This document shows, piece by piece, positions 28,710 to 38,592 of a stretch of 64,000 nt of DNA. Origin of the DNA: Membranihabitans marinus (GTDB lineage Bacteria > Bacteroidota > Bacteroidia > Chitinophagales > Saprospiraceae). The translations under genes and the position numbers were made by a program. Within the stretch, counting starts at the first letter, position 1; the number at the start of each line of letters is the position of its first letter. The DNA lies in assembly GCF_021729155.1 (NCBI RefSeq), contig NZ_JAJQYA010000016.1, forward strand, positions 16,441 through 80,440, given 5' to 3'. A model generated the notes under the pieces. That model saw only the letters and a program-made list of their open reading frames with translations, did no database searches and was not told the DNA's origin.

Positions 28710-29420
28710 TTATATCTTAAATTGGCTTAGGTAATCATAGTGATGAATCTGACTGTTTAACAGAGGTTGTAGTCGGGGGCTTAAAGGAGGAATGATGGTT
28801 TGCGGACTTTGGACAAATCCCGTGGATTGATGAACGGAATGGTACCAATATGGAGCCCATACCCCGTCGTAGGGTTTAGGACCTTTGGGCCAAGACAACA
28901 TTAATTTTTCAAAAGGTAATTTGAGTTCAGCGCAGAGTTTTTGTAGAATCTCTCTGGGGTGATTTACGATATCTGTCGAATCTATGACGATGGGGTGATG
29001 ACCTTGATTGATTAAATAATCGTAGAACATTCGTTGTTTTTCAAGTCCTAAATCCTCGGATTTTACATCGGGAATAACTTTGGCAAAAGATTGAATAATG
29101 CGTTTGGGATGTCGAATAAGAAAGCAGTGTTTCCAGCTGTTTTGGTTTTTGATGTCGTCAAGAGTTAGGTGATGAGCCATATTTTTTATAAACAATACCA
29201 TAGTCTTATTGCTTAGTTCCTGTAATTGTTGACGAACTATACTTCGATCGGTAGACTGTGATTCTAGGATGATTTCTTGAGCTGGGTGATTTTTATTAGA
29301 GAACTGAAGATAACAGCTGTAGTAAGGTTCATCCACGCATAGGGTATCTGATCTTTGACCAAAACTATACATTAAGGCAGTGGAAACATTCCTTGGACTG
29401 GATATTAGTTGAATTATCAT
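28710..29420 (-). CDS. Sulfotransferase-like P-loop protein
   Basis: 236-aa protein that begins with a P-loop-like IQLISSPRNVSTALMYS, corresponding to the PAPS 5'-phosphate loop of sulfotransferases, and has HCFLIRHPKRIIQSF, corresponding to the 3'-phosphate-binding motif. Whether it transfers sulfate is unknown. It is the first gene of a two-gene unit with an aminotransferase class IV gene. No promoter match was found in the 205-bp upstream gap. Confidence 0.78.
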   Translation of the reverse strand: MIIQLISSPRNVSTALMYSFGQRSDTLCVDEPYYSCYLQFSNKNHPAQEIILESQSTDRSIVRQQLQELSNKTMVLFIKNMAHHLTLDDIKNQNSWKHCFLIRHPKRIIQSFAKVIPDVKSEDLGLEKQRMFYDYLINQGHHPIVIDSTDIVNHPREILQKLCAELKLPFEKLMLSWPKGPKPYDGVWAPYWYHSVHQSTGFVQSPQTIIPPLSPRLQPLLNSQIHHYDYLSQFKI

Positions 29421-29625
29421 ATCTCCATAATAGATTTGCCTCTTAAAAATGGTGAAAAAAAATGATTTTTAGTCAGATGTAAGTCTTTAATTTTAAGAGG
29501 CTGCGTTGAAATGATGAATATTTAACTGAGGTTTTTGAAATAATAATTATGTTGTGACCGCATTCGGGAAATGTGTTGAATAGGATACTACCGACACTAT
29601 AGTGGAATATAATTAATGACGAGTA

Positions 29626-30936
29626 TTGAAGAAGAGCAGAAAATTAAATCTTGAGATATGGCGACTAGCCTTGCCCAATATTATTAGCAATGTATCGGTG
29701 CCCTTATTGAGTACTGTAGACACCGCACTTATGGGGCGGTTGTCGGCTGCACATTTGGGTGCGGTAGGCATTAGTGCTATGATTTTTAATTTTTTATATT
29801 GGAATTTTGGGTTTTTGAGAATGGGCACTACAGGAATGACGGCACAGGCATATGGTGCGGAAAATCGTAAAAATATGTTGCTGGTCTTGTGGCGATCCCT
29901 CAGTTTGGGGATGTTGATCTCTGTGGTTTTGTTTTTGTTTAGGCACATATTGATGGATTGGTCATTATTGGCCTTTCAGGTCGATGAATCTCAGGTGGAT
30001 TTTGTTCGTGAATATTTCTATATAAGGATATGGGCAGCTCCAGCATATATGGGGCTTCTGTGTTTGTTGGGGTGGTTTTTTGGTATGCAAAATGCGGTAT
30101 TGCCTTTGGTGATTACCATTGTGATCAATGGGGTCAATATGTTGTTGAGCTATTACTTCGTCTATCAGTTGGAATACGGAATTCGAGGAGTGGCTTTAGG
30201 GACCTTGATCGCACAATATCTCGGACTATTACTTTCTCTTGTATTTTTTCTTGCTCGATATAGATTTATTATTGTACCCATAAGTTGGACGTCATTCTTA
30301 AAGTGGGATGAGTTTAAGGAATTCTTACTGACCAATCAAGACCTATTTATTAGGACAGTACTTCTCACTTTTGTATTTGCGTTTTTTTATAGTCAATCTT
30401 CTTATTTTGGAGTGATTTCACTGGCTATTAGCGTGGTGATTATGCAGTTTGTAAATTGGATGTCTTATGGAATCGACGGCATAGCCTTTGCGGCAGAAAG
30501 TGTGGTTGGAAAATACAAAGGGGCGGCAGATAATCAGAATCTAAAAATGGCCATCCGATATTTAATGTTTTGGGGCATGGGGTTTGCTGTGATATACAGT
30601 GCTATTTATGGAATGGGGGCCGATGTATTGGTCAAGGTGTTTTCTTCAGATACTGAAGTTATTGACGGCTTTGGAGATTATTTTTTTTGGTTGATTATAA
30701 TTCCTATTCTAGCTTTTCCCTCATATATATGGGACGGTGTTTTTATTGGACTAACGGCATCGAAGTCCATGCGCAATGCAATGATATTGCCTTTTGCATT
30801 GTTTTTAGCAGTATTTTATATGTTTAGAGAAGCCCTGGGATTGCACGCACTTATGTTGGCGCTATCATTGTTTTTATTGGCCAGAGGATTGATTCAGACC
30901 TGGATGTACAGACAGAAAGGGACTGATTTGATGTGA
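29626..30936 (+). CDS. MATE family efflux transporter (DinF-like)
   Basis: 436-aa multidrug/toxin extrusion antiporter with about 12 hydrophobic helices. The N-terminal LALPNIISNVSVPLLSTVDTALMGRL and the mid-protein GIDGIAFAAESVVGKYKGA are typical of the DinF-like branch. It uses TTG 29626 as start (KKSRKLNLEIW), since no in-frame ATG precedes the first helix. An ATG at 29616 opens only a 12-codon frame overlapping the start. It converges with the aminotransferase at 31157 over a shared terminator. Confidence 0.9.
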   Translation: MKKSRKLNLEIWRLALPNIISNVSVPLLSTVDTALMGRLSAAHLGAVGISAMIFNFLYWNFGFLRMGTTGMTAQAYGAENRKNMLLVLWRSLSLGMLISVVLFLFRHILMDWSLLAFQVDESQVDFVREYFYIRIWAAPAYMGLLCLLGWFFGMQNAVLPLVITIVINGVNMLLSYYFVYQLEYGIRGVALGTLIAQYLGLLLSLVFFLARYRFIIVPISWTSFLKWDEFKEFLLTNQDLFIRTVLLTFVFAFFYSQSSYFGVISLAISVVIMQFVNWMSYGIDGIAFAAESVVGKYKGAADNQNLKMAIRYLMFWGMGFAVIYSAIYGMGADVLVKVFSSDTEVIDGFGDYFFWLIIIPILAFPSYIWDGVFIGLTASKSMRNAMILPFALFLAVFYMFREALGLHALMLALSLFLLARGLIQTWMYRQKGTDLM

Positions 30937-31084
30937 TTGGACTTTTGCAGGTCAATGCTTCGAAATGGAATATTCACAACCATGGTCACTTTGGAGGATA
31001 ATCATAGCTATAATTGAAGTCGTTAGGTTATAATACGAAGTATATTTATAATTCCAATCGCATTTGGTATAGGTTATATGAATT

Positions 31085-31121
31085 AAAATGGTCGGATTAT
31101 TCTATCGTAACCGACCATTTT
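31085..31121. terminator. Bidirectional terminator
   Basis: Perfect 11-bp stem, AAAATGGTCGG (31085-31095) with CCGACCATTTT (31111-31121), between convergent MATE and aminotransferase genes; A and T tails serve both strands. Confidence 0.85.
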
Positions 31122-31156
31122 GATTCAATTCGCTAAATTATTCTTCCTTGTGGATT

Positions 31157-32002
31157 TTAGATAAGGGCTTCTTGGTAGGATTGAACTAGTTTTAAGAATG
31201 AAGTTTGCAATTCTTTACATATTGGGAAGCCGGAGTCGATGCCGATCTGTAAATCGTCCACTTGAGCTACTGGCATTACGCCTTTCGTGGTACTGGTTAA
31301 GAAAGCTTCTTTGGCCTGGCCTAAGTCGTCCAAGGTTATATCTTTTACTGAGACGGGCATGATTTTACTAGCTATTTCCAATACTTTCTTTCTAGTTATC
31401 CCAGCTAATACCCCTGTTTCTGAAGTTTGTAATTCACCATCTGCATTGATAATAAAAAAATTCGATCTCGATGATTCACTAATTTTACCATTAAGTGTAA
31501 ATAATACATCTTGAGCACCTTCCTGTTTTAGTCGTTTTTGCTCCAGTAATACTTTGACGTAGTTAATGGATTTAATTTGGGGAAATTCTCTGATGTACTC
31601 GGTAGAGAGCAATTTGACCCCGTCGCTGTAATAAGTCGAGGGATAGTTGACCAAGGCAACGGGTAGGATCATAATATTGGTTTGACCTGAAGGTGAAAAA
31701 CCATTATCTGAATATCCTCCTGTCAACAATAATCTCATATAACCGGACTCCATTTCATTGCTGGAAATAACCTTGGCTATCATGGTTTTTATTTCATCGT
31801 TGGAATATCCTACTTCCAAGTTCATCTGTGAAGCTGAAGACGTAAATCTTTGGATATAATCGTCAACGAATATGGGTTGGCCATTGACAACGGGAAGGAA
31901 ATCGAAAATGCCATAGCCTCTCAATAAGCCAAGATCACTTAGTCCTATAGATGCTGTGGCAATGGTTTGAATCTGATTGTTAAATAAGCAGTAATTGAAC
32001 AT
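31157..32002 (-). CDS. Aminotransferase class IV (D-amino acid aminotransferase-like)
   Basis: 281-aa fold-type IV PLP enzyme. The opening SIGLSDLGLLRGYGIFDFL, the Lys in SINYVKVLLEQ and the ESSRSNFFII loop are diagnostic. It could act as a D-amino acid aminotransferase, a branched-chain enzyme or an aminodeoxychorismate lyase; the sequence does not decide. It starts 11 bp after the gamma-glutamyltransferase gene, so the two are co-transcribed. Confidence 0.85.
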   Translation of the reverse strand: MFNYCLFNNQIQTIATASIGLSDLGLLRGYGIFDFLPVVNGQPIFVDDYIQRFTSSASQMNLEVGYSNDEIKTMIAKVISSNEMESGYMRLLLTGGYSDNGFSPSGQTNIMILPVALVNYPSTYYSDGVKLLSTEYIREFPQIKSINYVKVLLEQKRLKQEGAQDVLFTLNGKISESSRSNFFIINADGELQTSETGVLAGITRKKVLEIASKIMPVSVKDITLDDLGQAKEAFLTSTTKGVMPVAQVDDLQIGIDSGFPICKELQTSFLKLVQSYQEALI

Positions 32003-32013
32003 ATTGTTTTTGT

Positions 32014-33717
32014 TTAATATCCTTCGGCTGTACTATCTCCTCGATGGCGATCAGCACCTCCTTCTAATTGATTGTTGGGCCAAATAAGAATGGCATCGAC
32101 CATGCCAATCTGTCCTCTTTCCTGTATGGTAAATCCTCTTCGAATTAATTCATTTTTATCTTCTTCTGAAAAAGTATCGTCTTCACATATAATCACATCA
32201 GGTAACCATTGATGGTGAAATCTCTTGGCATCGACAGCTTGCTGCATCGTCATATCAAATTCTACACAATTGAGGATGGTTTGTAAAACAGATGTGATGA
32301 TGGTCGATCCTCCCGGACTCCCTACGACCATATACAATTTTCCTTTGTGTTCGATGATGGTTGGAGTCATGGAGCTCAACATTCTTTTTTGTGGCTCGAT
32401 TCCGTTGATCTCATTGCCTATCAGCCCAAATTGATTGGGTATTCCTGGTTTTGCACTGAAGTCGTCCATTTCATTATTTAGAAAAAAGCCAGCACCGTCT
32501 ACCCATGTTTTAGAGCCAAAATACGAATTGATGGTTGTGGTAATAGCTACCGCATTGTTCCATCGATCGACGACAGAAAAGTGGGTTGTTTCTACCGATT
32601 CAATAACATCGACCATACCTTCTTTAATGGAGGTTGATGGGCTAGGATGAGTTAGATTTATATCCTTCATTCTTTCTTGGACGTAAGCCTTGCTATACAA
32701 CATGTCCGTGGGTACTTCTTCAAAATCGGGATCTCCCAAGTAAGTCGCTCTATCGGCATAAGCGCGTTTTTCTATTTCTGTTAACAAATGGACATAGTCG
32801 GGAGAGTTGTGTTTGTACTGTGAAAGTGGGTATTCCTTTAATGCCTCCAATATTTGTGCGAGAACTACACCTCCACTACTGGGAGGGGGCATGGAGTAAA
32901 TGGTATATTTATCGTATTCCATTTTGATGGGTTGACGCCATTCCGCCCTGTAGTTTTCCAAATCTAGATAATCGATTAAACCTCCTCCTGATTCCATTTC
33001 CCTTACCAATAATTCAGCTGTCCGACCAGCATAGAAGCCCTTGTTTTTATCGTAGGAAATACGTTCAAGAGTATTGGCTAAATCTGGTAATTGAATCCGA
33101 TCTGATGCCTTCCAGCCGCCTTTTTTGTAAAATGGGATTTCGTGGCCATTGACTTCCATAAATATATCTTGAAATCGATTGAAGATTCCGGCTTGGATGG
33201 TCGTTAGTTGAAATCCCTCTCTAGCAAGATCTATGGCTGGTTGAAGGACTTGAGCCCAGGGTAAAAGACCTCCGGATTCGTGCAATGCGACCATGCCAGC
33301 AACACTTCCCGGTACTCCGCTGGCTAGATGACCCTCGAGACTGAGACGAGGAATAATATTGCCATCTTTATCCAAATACATATCTGGCTTTGCCTTCCTA
33401 GATGCACGTTCTCTAAAGTCTAGAGTGGATACCTTGCCAGTACTATCTCGAATAACGGCAAATCCACCACCTCCAATATTCCCAGCCCTGGGGTATGCTA
33501 CGGCCAAGGCAAATTGTACAGCCACAGCTGCATCTATTGCATTGCCGCCTTGTTGGAGGATGTTTTTCCCGATTTCAGATGCTAGGGGAGATGCCGAAAC
33601 CACCATGCCGTATTGTGCAAGTGGTCCAGCTTTTTCGGTCAACAATTTAGAGGATTGACATCCAAATACCCAAAAAAACATCAATAATATTGGAACGAAT
33701 CTACCTATCTGTGTCAT
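32014..33717 (-). CDS. ggt: Gamma-glutamyltransferase, lipoprotein
   Basis: Ntn-hydrolase that cleaves gamma-glutamyl bonds of glutathione and related peptides in the envelope. The 567-aa precursor has a lipoprotein signal with Cys near residue 20 (FWVFGCQ). The autoprocessing site and catalytic Thr lie in VETTHFSVVD near 380. Other landmarks are GGNAIDAAVA, GGGGFAV, LDFRERA, PPPSSGGV and GSPGGSTI. A -7-like box (CAAAGATA on the plus strand, 33722-33729) lies almost at the start codon without a -33 match. Confidence 0.93.
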   Translation of the reverse strand: MTQIGRFVPILLMFFWVFGCQSSKLLTEKAGPLAQYGMVVSASPLASEIGKNILQQGGNAIDAAVAVQFALAVAYPRAGNIGGGGFAVIRDSTGKVSTLDFRERASRKAKPDMYLDKDGNIIPRLSLEGHLASGVPGSVAGMVALHESGGLLPWAQVLQPAIDLAREGFQLTTIQAGIFNRFQDIFMEVNGHEIPFYKKGGWKASDRIQLPDLANTLERISYDKNKGFYAGRTAELLVREMESGGGLIDYLDLENYRAEWRQPIKMEYDKYTIYSMPPPSSGGVVLAQILEALKEYPLSQYKHNSPDYVHLLTEIEKRAYADRATYLGDPDFEEVPTDMLYSKAYVQERMKDINLTHPSPSTSIKEGMVDVIESVETTHFSVVDRWNNAVAITTTINSYFGSKTWVDGAGFFLNNEMDDFSAKPGIPNQFGLIGNEINGIEPQKRMLSSMTPTIIEHKGKLYMVVGSPGGSTIITSVLQTILNCVEFDMTMQQAVDAKRFHHQWLPDVIICEDDTFSEEDKNELIRRGFTIQERGQIGMVDAILIWPNNQLEGGADRHRGDSTAEGY

Positions 33718-33822
33718 CTATCAAAGATATTTTAACGCAGTAAATTTAGAGAATAAAATTCGAGAAAAGTTGATTTAGATATGGATTGCTATAAAAATAT
33801 CAGGAGGTTTGGGGGAAAGTAG

Positions 33823-33887
33823 AAAAAATACCGGGTAGGAATTCGGGTCGGTTTTTGAGATGGCCTCTCTCCCTAGCCCGGATTTTT
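33823..33887 (-). terminator. Probable terminator for the penicillin acylase operon
   Basis: On the minus strand, CCGGGCTAGGG (33871-33881) pairs imperfectly with CCTACCCGG (33831-33839) and is followed by TATTTTTT. The long loop contains a GAGA/TCTC mini-hairpin. The rest of the 325-bp gap 33718-34042 is A/T-rich with no other recognised signal. Confidence 0.45.
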
Positions 33888-34042
33888 CATTTTGTAGATA
33901 CTAAATTATAGTATATTATAATATATCAAAAATCAAGCCAAATATCTTTTTCGATATTTTAAAAAATATGTCTAAGTAATAATGAAGACGAAAGGTTGGG
34001 GGAGGGGGATTTAGGAAAATTGACAATTAAAATATAAGTACT

Positions 34043-34393
34043 TTACACAAAATCAGAGTCTTTCCATTCTTTTCTTAATTCTTTAAAATCATTGAGGTCC
34101 AGTTTTTCATCAAAAGTTTCTTTATCTTCTTTTTGATGAGGTCGATAGTCCTCCATTAAATCGTATTCCTTAGATATGGGATCTGGGTCGGCATGTATGA
34201 TATCAATGCCTTTGTGAATAAGAGAAATTGCCCAAGGTATACCTATGGCGAATAAGATAAAGGCAGGTATAGAATTGAATGCGAAGAAAAATCCTAGAAA
34301 GGGGATCATGATAAGGAAGGATACTAGACTTTTCTGAAAGTCTTTGATGAGTTCTTTTTTTGTCCTATTATTTTGTTTATTTTCTTCTGCCAT
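34043..34393 (-). CDS. Small two-helix membrane protein (2TM-like)
   Basis: 116-aa protein with a charged N-terminus, two hydrophobic helices (about 27-45 and 47-65) and a 50-residue acidic soluble tail. The arrangement, and WAISLIHKGIDII after the second helix, recall the 2TM domain common in Bacteroidota, but the match is weak. It is the last gene of the minus-strand run from the penicillin acylase, 32 bp after the preceding small membrane protein. Confidence 0.6.
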   Translation of the reverse strand: MAEENKQNNRTKKELIKDFQKSLVSFLIMIPFLGFFFAFNSIPAFILFAIGIPWAISLIHKGIDIIHADPDPISKEYDLMEDYRPHQKEDKETFDEKLDLNDFKELRKEWKDSDFV

Positions 34394-34425
34394 TGAATCT
34401 CATTTATTGAATAACGGATTAAAAG

Positions 34426-34788
34426 CTAACTTCGTTCTTTGTTTTTTAAAAAATGATGTAAAAAATATCCTGTACTACCTCCAGCTCCAGCAATTAGACC
34501 ACCAATGATGCCTGTGATGGTGAATATTGTAATTGAATTTGACATAGAAAACAGTGAAGTCATCCGATCGGTTAATAAATGATGGTTGGTACTACTCAAA
34601 AAATAACTGTAACCGGTCCACACTATAAAAATGGAAAAAAAACAAAATAAGAAATCTAAGATTACATTTCTCTCAGGCAAAATAAAGGTTATAGCCATGG
34701 GGATGAGGACTGTCATCCTCCAGCCAAACCAATAGCAAGCCAACCAAGTACCCAAAGTAATTAGCATAAATTTTATGAACTTTTTCAT
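34426..34788 (-). CDS. Hypothetical membrane protein
   Basis: 120-aa protein with about four hydrophobic segments and a Gly-rich last one (GIIGGLIAGAGGSTGYF). No family recognised. Its start codon overlaps the stop of the penicillin acylase gene by 4 bp (ATGA), which indicates translational coupling. Confidence 0.7.
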   Translation of the reverse strand: MKKFIKFMLITLGTWLACYWFGWRMTVLIPMAITFILPERNVILDFLFCFFSIFIVWTGYSYFLSSTNHHLLTDRMTSLFSMSNSITIFTITGIIGGLIAGAGGSTGYFLHHFLKNKERS

Positions 34789-37187
34789 GGTAGTTGAAAT
34801 TCTATGGTTTGAAGGACACGAGAAGGGGAGATATCGTCATCGATAAGTTCGATATCGTAATAGTCATTCGAAAGCCAAGGTTGAATAAAATTGTCGTAGT
34901 AAGGTGAACCGGGATTGCCAGATTGACCACCGGGATAGATAACTTTTGCTCTGGTTTTATGCGGGCTCAATTCAACAATCATTTTCCAGCTCGGACCATT
35001 GGTTTTAGTGATGGCACTAATGGTGTTGCCATTCCCTCCCGTCATAAGCTGTTGATGTGAGAATGATGGAATTTGCAGTAGGTGTTTGATAGACAATCCT
35101 TCTCTTTTTCCCCATTTACGATCAACGTCTTCTATGGTTTCAAATTTTTCTAAAGCCCTTTGCCAGCTCATTGTGATATTCTCGCTAGCATTTTCTTTTT
35201 TGTCTTTAGTGTTGATTATATCGAATATCGCATGATTGGGTGTTGATTGAATGAGTTCTCTCAGCCTCCATATCTGAGGAGTCGCAGAAATAGGTGATTG
35301 GGAGATTTCATCAAAAACTGCTATCGATAATTCATCTAGCCAGATTTCACACAGGGTAGGTAGACTACTAAAGGCCGAATATTCAAAATTCCAACGAGCA
35401 AGCGAGTCCAAAAGTGGATGACTCATTCCAGCAGCTGTGACTTCTCTGACCAAAAGAGGTATGCATTCTGCCGCTTTCATATTGTAAACACTATTTTGAA
35501 TGTCGGCCATTTTTTCAAGATTCAGGGGTTGGTTTTTGAGTAAAAGTTGTTCAATGGTTCTACCACGATATTGATCAAAATGACCAGAGTATGGAAAGGG
35601 ATAATCTCTGTCTGTAGGCCATTCATTGGCCGAAATGAGGTAACCTTCTGGAGGATTGATTTGTCTGGGAAGGAGGGAGTCTGGGATAAAACCCGACCAA
35701 TCATTTTCTTTATTACTCCCATCTTGAATAAATCTATCCCTATTGGGATGCTTTATTGGGAATTTTCCTTGGATGGTAATCCCAATAGAATCGTTGTGGT
35801 CAGCGAATATGATATTTTGTCCAGGGATGTAGAAATTTTGAATGGCCTGTTGATAATCATTTAGGTTTTGGGCTTTCATCAATTCGTAAAATGTTCTAAA
35901 GTCACAGTGTTTGTCGACCATATGGCTTACCCATCTTACAGCTACATTTTGACGGATACCAGCACTATCGTCGTACAATATCGGTCCCCAATATGTTTCC
36001 AAAATTTCTTCAATATGGTTTTCTTCATTCTTAACTTCAATGATTTCTCTTCGGACACTTGCGGATAAAGTATCATTATCAAGCAGATAGCTATGGGTAT
36101 CTTTGTTGACCCAATTTATGGAATAGCTATCCAATACATCGATCGAGGTGTTGGTTAGGCCCCAAGCAACATGTTTATTGAATCCTATAATAATACCAGC
36201 CATGCCTGGAATACTTACCCCATGGCTGTGCATTTGCGGTGTTTTTATTTCTACTTCGTACCATATACTGGGCAAATTGAGTGGGAGGTGGGGGTCATTG
36301 GCCAAAATAGGGAGTCCGTTTTCTGTCAAGTCGGCATTGACAGCCCAATTGTTGCTTCCTACATGATGGTCATGGATAGGGATATCAACTGTAGTAGGAG
36401 TGGTTGATTGGCTATGTTGAATAAATCGATCTAAATCCGATTGAGGTTTGGGCCAATTTTGTGATATTATCGGTCTATAGAATTCTGGTGTCAATGGAAA
36501 AAGATCATTAAATAGACTGTCGCCAAGTTGATTCAGTGCCTCAGTGTGGCCAAAATCTCTGAGATTGAGATTTAGGGTGGCGGCAAGCGATATTGAAATC
36601 GCTGCTGTTTTTTCGACAGTCCATTCACTAGGTTTGCAGTTGAGTAACTTGTATTCTAGTGGCCAATCCTTTTTACTCATAGAAGATATCCATTCATTCA
36701 CCCCTGAGGTGTAGGCATTTAAGAGGATCATCATGTCGGGGTGGTTTTTCCAACTTTCTATCTTATTGGTGATGGCCTTTTTAAAATTTATACGCCTTGC
36801 AAATATGTCTTTTTCCAGTGCTACTGGACCCAAAATTGCAGATAGCTCCCCAGTAATGGCCCTTTGGGTGAGGTCCATTTGAAAAAGTCGATTTTTACCG
36901 TGCAGGTAGCCTAAGGCAAAGAATGCATCGGCTTCAGTTTGAGTATATATATGGGGTACCATACGGTCATCTAGGTAGACGCGAATGTTATTATCGATAT
37001 TTTTTGAAGGTATCAATAGGTCTGGTAAGGAGGCATCTATGGGGTCAGCCAATGTCCAAAATCCGGTAAAAGGATTCAATAGAGGGGCTATCGCTGGTAG
37101 ACCTTGTTTGGGTAACGGCGTTGATAGTAGGATAAGTAATAATAAGCAAGTAAATAATGCGAATACGAATTTCCAGCGGTAGGTCAT
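34785..37187 (-). CDS. Penicillin acylase family protein
   Basis: 800-aa Ntn-hydrolase of the S45 family (penicillin and acyl-homoserine-lactone acylases), exported or membrane-anchored through an N-terminal hydrophobic segment (FALFTCLLLLILL). The precursor would be cut before the catalytic Ser in HHVGSNNWAV near 265, giving alpha and beta chains. NDPHLPLNLPSIWYEV and GGNGNTISA are conserved beta-chain motifs. The acyl substrate (beta-lactam, AHL or other amide) cannot be decided. It is followed by two small membrane proteins in the same transcript. Confidence 0.9.
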   Translation of the reverse strand: MTYRWKFVFALFTCLLLLILLSTPLPKQGLPAIAPLLNPFTGFWTLADPIDASLPDLLIPSKNIDNNIRVYLDDRMVPHIYTQTEADAFFALGYLHGKNRLFQMDLTQRAITGELSAILGPVALEKDIFARRINFKKAITNKIESWKNHPDMMILLNAYTSGVNEWISSMSKKDWPLEYKLLNCKPSEWTVEKTAAISISLAATLNLNLRDFGHTEALNQLGDSLFNDLFPLTPEFYRPIISQNWPKPQSDLDRFIQHSQSTTPTTVDIPIHDHHVGSNNWAVNADLTENGLPILANDPHLPLNLPSIWYEVEIKTPQMHSHGVSIPGMAGIIIGFNKHVAWGLTNTSIDVLDSYSINWVNKDTHSYLLDNDTLSASVRREIIEVKNEENHIEEILETYWGPILYDDSAGIRQNVAVRWVSHMVDKHCDFRTFYELMKAQNLNDYQQAIQNFYIPGQNIIFADHNDSIGITIQGKFPIKHPNRDRFIQDGSNKENDWSGFIPDSLLPRQINPPEGYLISANEWPTDRDYPFPYSGHFDQYRGRTIEQLLLKNQPLNLEKMADIQNSVYNMKAAECIPLLVREVTAAGMSHPLLDSLARWNFEYSAFSSLPTLCEIWLDELSIAVFDEISQSPISATPQIWRLRELIQSTPNHAIFDIINTKDKKENASENITMSWQRALEKFETIEDVDRKWGKREGLSIKHLLQIPSFSHQQLMTGGNGNTISAITKTNGPSWKMIVELSPHKTRAKVIYPGGQSGNPGSPYYDNFIQPWLSNDYYDIELIDDDISPSRVLQTIEFQLP

Positions 37188-37448
37188 ATTGATTAGTCTT
37201 ATTATTCCATGTAAAATATTAAAAAATGTTTAGATGTTAAGGATGTTTTAATACTTTTTTGCTTTTATAGTCTATGTCTTAAGATTTTCGAAACATATGG
37301 TCAGTTTTAATTTTTAACTCCACAAGTAGAATTATTCTCATACTCTGTGTTTCAATTATGTATTAATGCCTCTGATATCAAAAATATAGTCAGTGGAAAA
37401 AAACATGATAGATTAGAACAATTGATGAGGAAAAATATAATGGGGTGA

Positions 37449-37486
37449 AAAAAAATATCCCCGACCTTTGAATCAAGTCGAGGATA
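37449..37486 (-). terminator. Terminator after the T9SS protein gene
   Basis: ATATCC-CGAC (37455-37465) pairs with GTCG-GGATAT (37477-37486) with one internal mismatch, followed on the minus strand by a T8 run. The remainder of the gap 37188-37539 is A/T-rich with nothing recognised. Confidence 0.75.
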
Positions 37487-37539
37487 TAAAATTTAAGTCA
37501 GAATATAATATTATTGAAGACAGTTAGTCTTCATTTTTA

Positions 37540-38592
37540 CTAATGTTGGACTAGAAGTTTTTTATTTACATTGTCAATGGATAGGTAGTATAAACCAGAT
37601 GGAATGGCAGAAAGGTCCATAATTAATTGGTTGGTACTGCCCAAAGAAAAATTAATGGCAGAAGTTAAATTTTTCCCTGTAGAACTGTAGATTCTAACCT
37701 TGTCGGCCTGGATGTTTTTTAAAGACACAGTTGTATATTGTTGTGCAGGATTGGGATATACATTAAGTTCATTTGTGTCGATATGAGATGAATTGTCCAC
37801 TAATACGGTGTTTGAAAAAGTGAAACTGCCATCTACATCGATTTGTTTGATTCGGTAGAATACATATTTACTAGCTTCTTTAGGTAACATTTGACTATAG
37901 CTCGTTGTAGTATTGGCTTCACCCTTGGCTGAAGTCTCTGCTATGACCTCCCAATGGACATTGTCCGTAGAACGCTCTATTTCAAATTTGTCACAATTAA
38001 TTTCTGAGAAAGTAGACCAATTAACTTCATTTTTGGAGTATTGATTGTTGTATTTTACTGAAAAATTTTCCCAAACTAATGGCAGTGAACCAGAAGCAGT
38101 ACAAGATTTAGTTTCCCAATTCAACGATGGTCCTTGGGCGGTAACCTTGGTTGACATAATTGCGCAACCCAAAGAAATAGGAGTGGCAGTACTACAGTCG
38201 TTGTTGTTGCGATAATCTTGACTGGATAGAGTAGTTCCAGAGCCTCCACTATTTGGCAAATCAAAGAAGATTTCAGTGCCGTTGCAATTGATTTTGCCTT
38301 GTAATGTGTAAAGATTACTTGGAATATTAACACCTGTGAAAGTGATATCGTAGTCAATCTCAACTTTGTAATTATATCCATTGGTGCATGGTGCCCCGGG
38401 ATCGGAAAGTACAATATCTCCAAAGGTTAAGTCTACGATGACTTGGTATCCATTGGAAGAGGTGAATACTGATCTACATGTTTGACTTTGGGTTATTTTT
38501 GGAGTAAATAATAATAGAATAAACACCATATTAAGACTAAATATGGAAAAATAATGCATAGCATTGACCTTGGGGTTAAATGTGTTTTTCAT
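37540..38592 (-). CDS. T9SS type A sorting domain-containing secreted protein
   Basis: 350-aa cargo of the Bacteroidota type IX secretion system. It has a signal peptide ending near KITQSQ (residue 37), a Cys-containing N-terminal beta domain (about 38-165), an FN3-like domain (VNWSTFSEINCDKFEIERS, about 190-265) and a C-terminal sorting domain (VYPNPAQQY, KVRIYSSTG, LSAIPSGLYYLSI). The function of the N-terminal domain is unknown. It has an unusually long 1-kb non-coding region upstream and a clear terminator downstream. Confidence 0.88.
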   Translation of the reverse strand: MKNTFNPKVNAMHYFSIFSLNMVFILLLFTPKITQSQTCRSVFTSSNGYQVIVDLTFGDIVLSDPGAPCTNGYNYKVEIDYDITFTGVNIPSNLYTLQGKINCNGTEIFFDLPNSGGSGTTLSSQDYRNNNDCSTATPISLGCAIMSTKVTAQGPSLNWETKSCTASGSLPLVWENFSVKYNNQYSKNEVNWSTFSEINCDKFEIERSTDNVHWEVIAETSAKGEANTTTSYSQMLPKEASKYVFYRIKQIDVDGSFTFSNTVLVDNSSHIDTNELNVYPNPAQQYTTVSLKNIQADKVRIYSSTGKNLTSAINFSLGSTNQLIMDLSAIPSGLYYLSIDNVNKKLLVQH

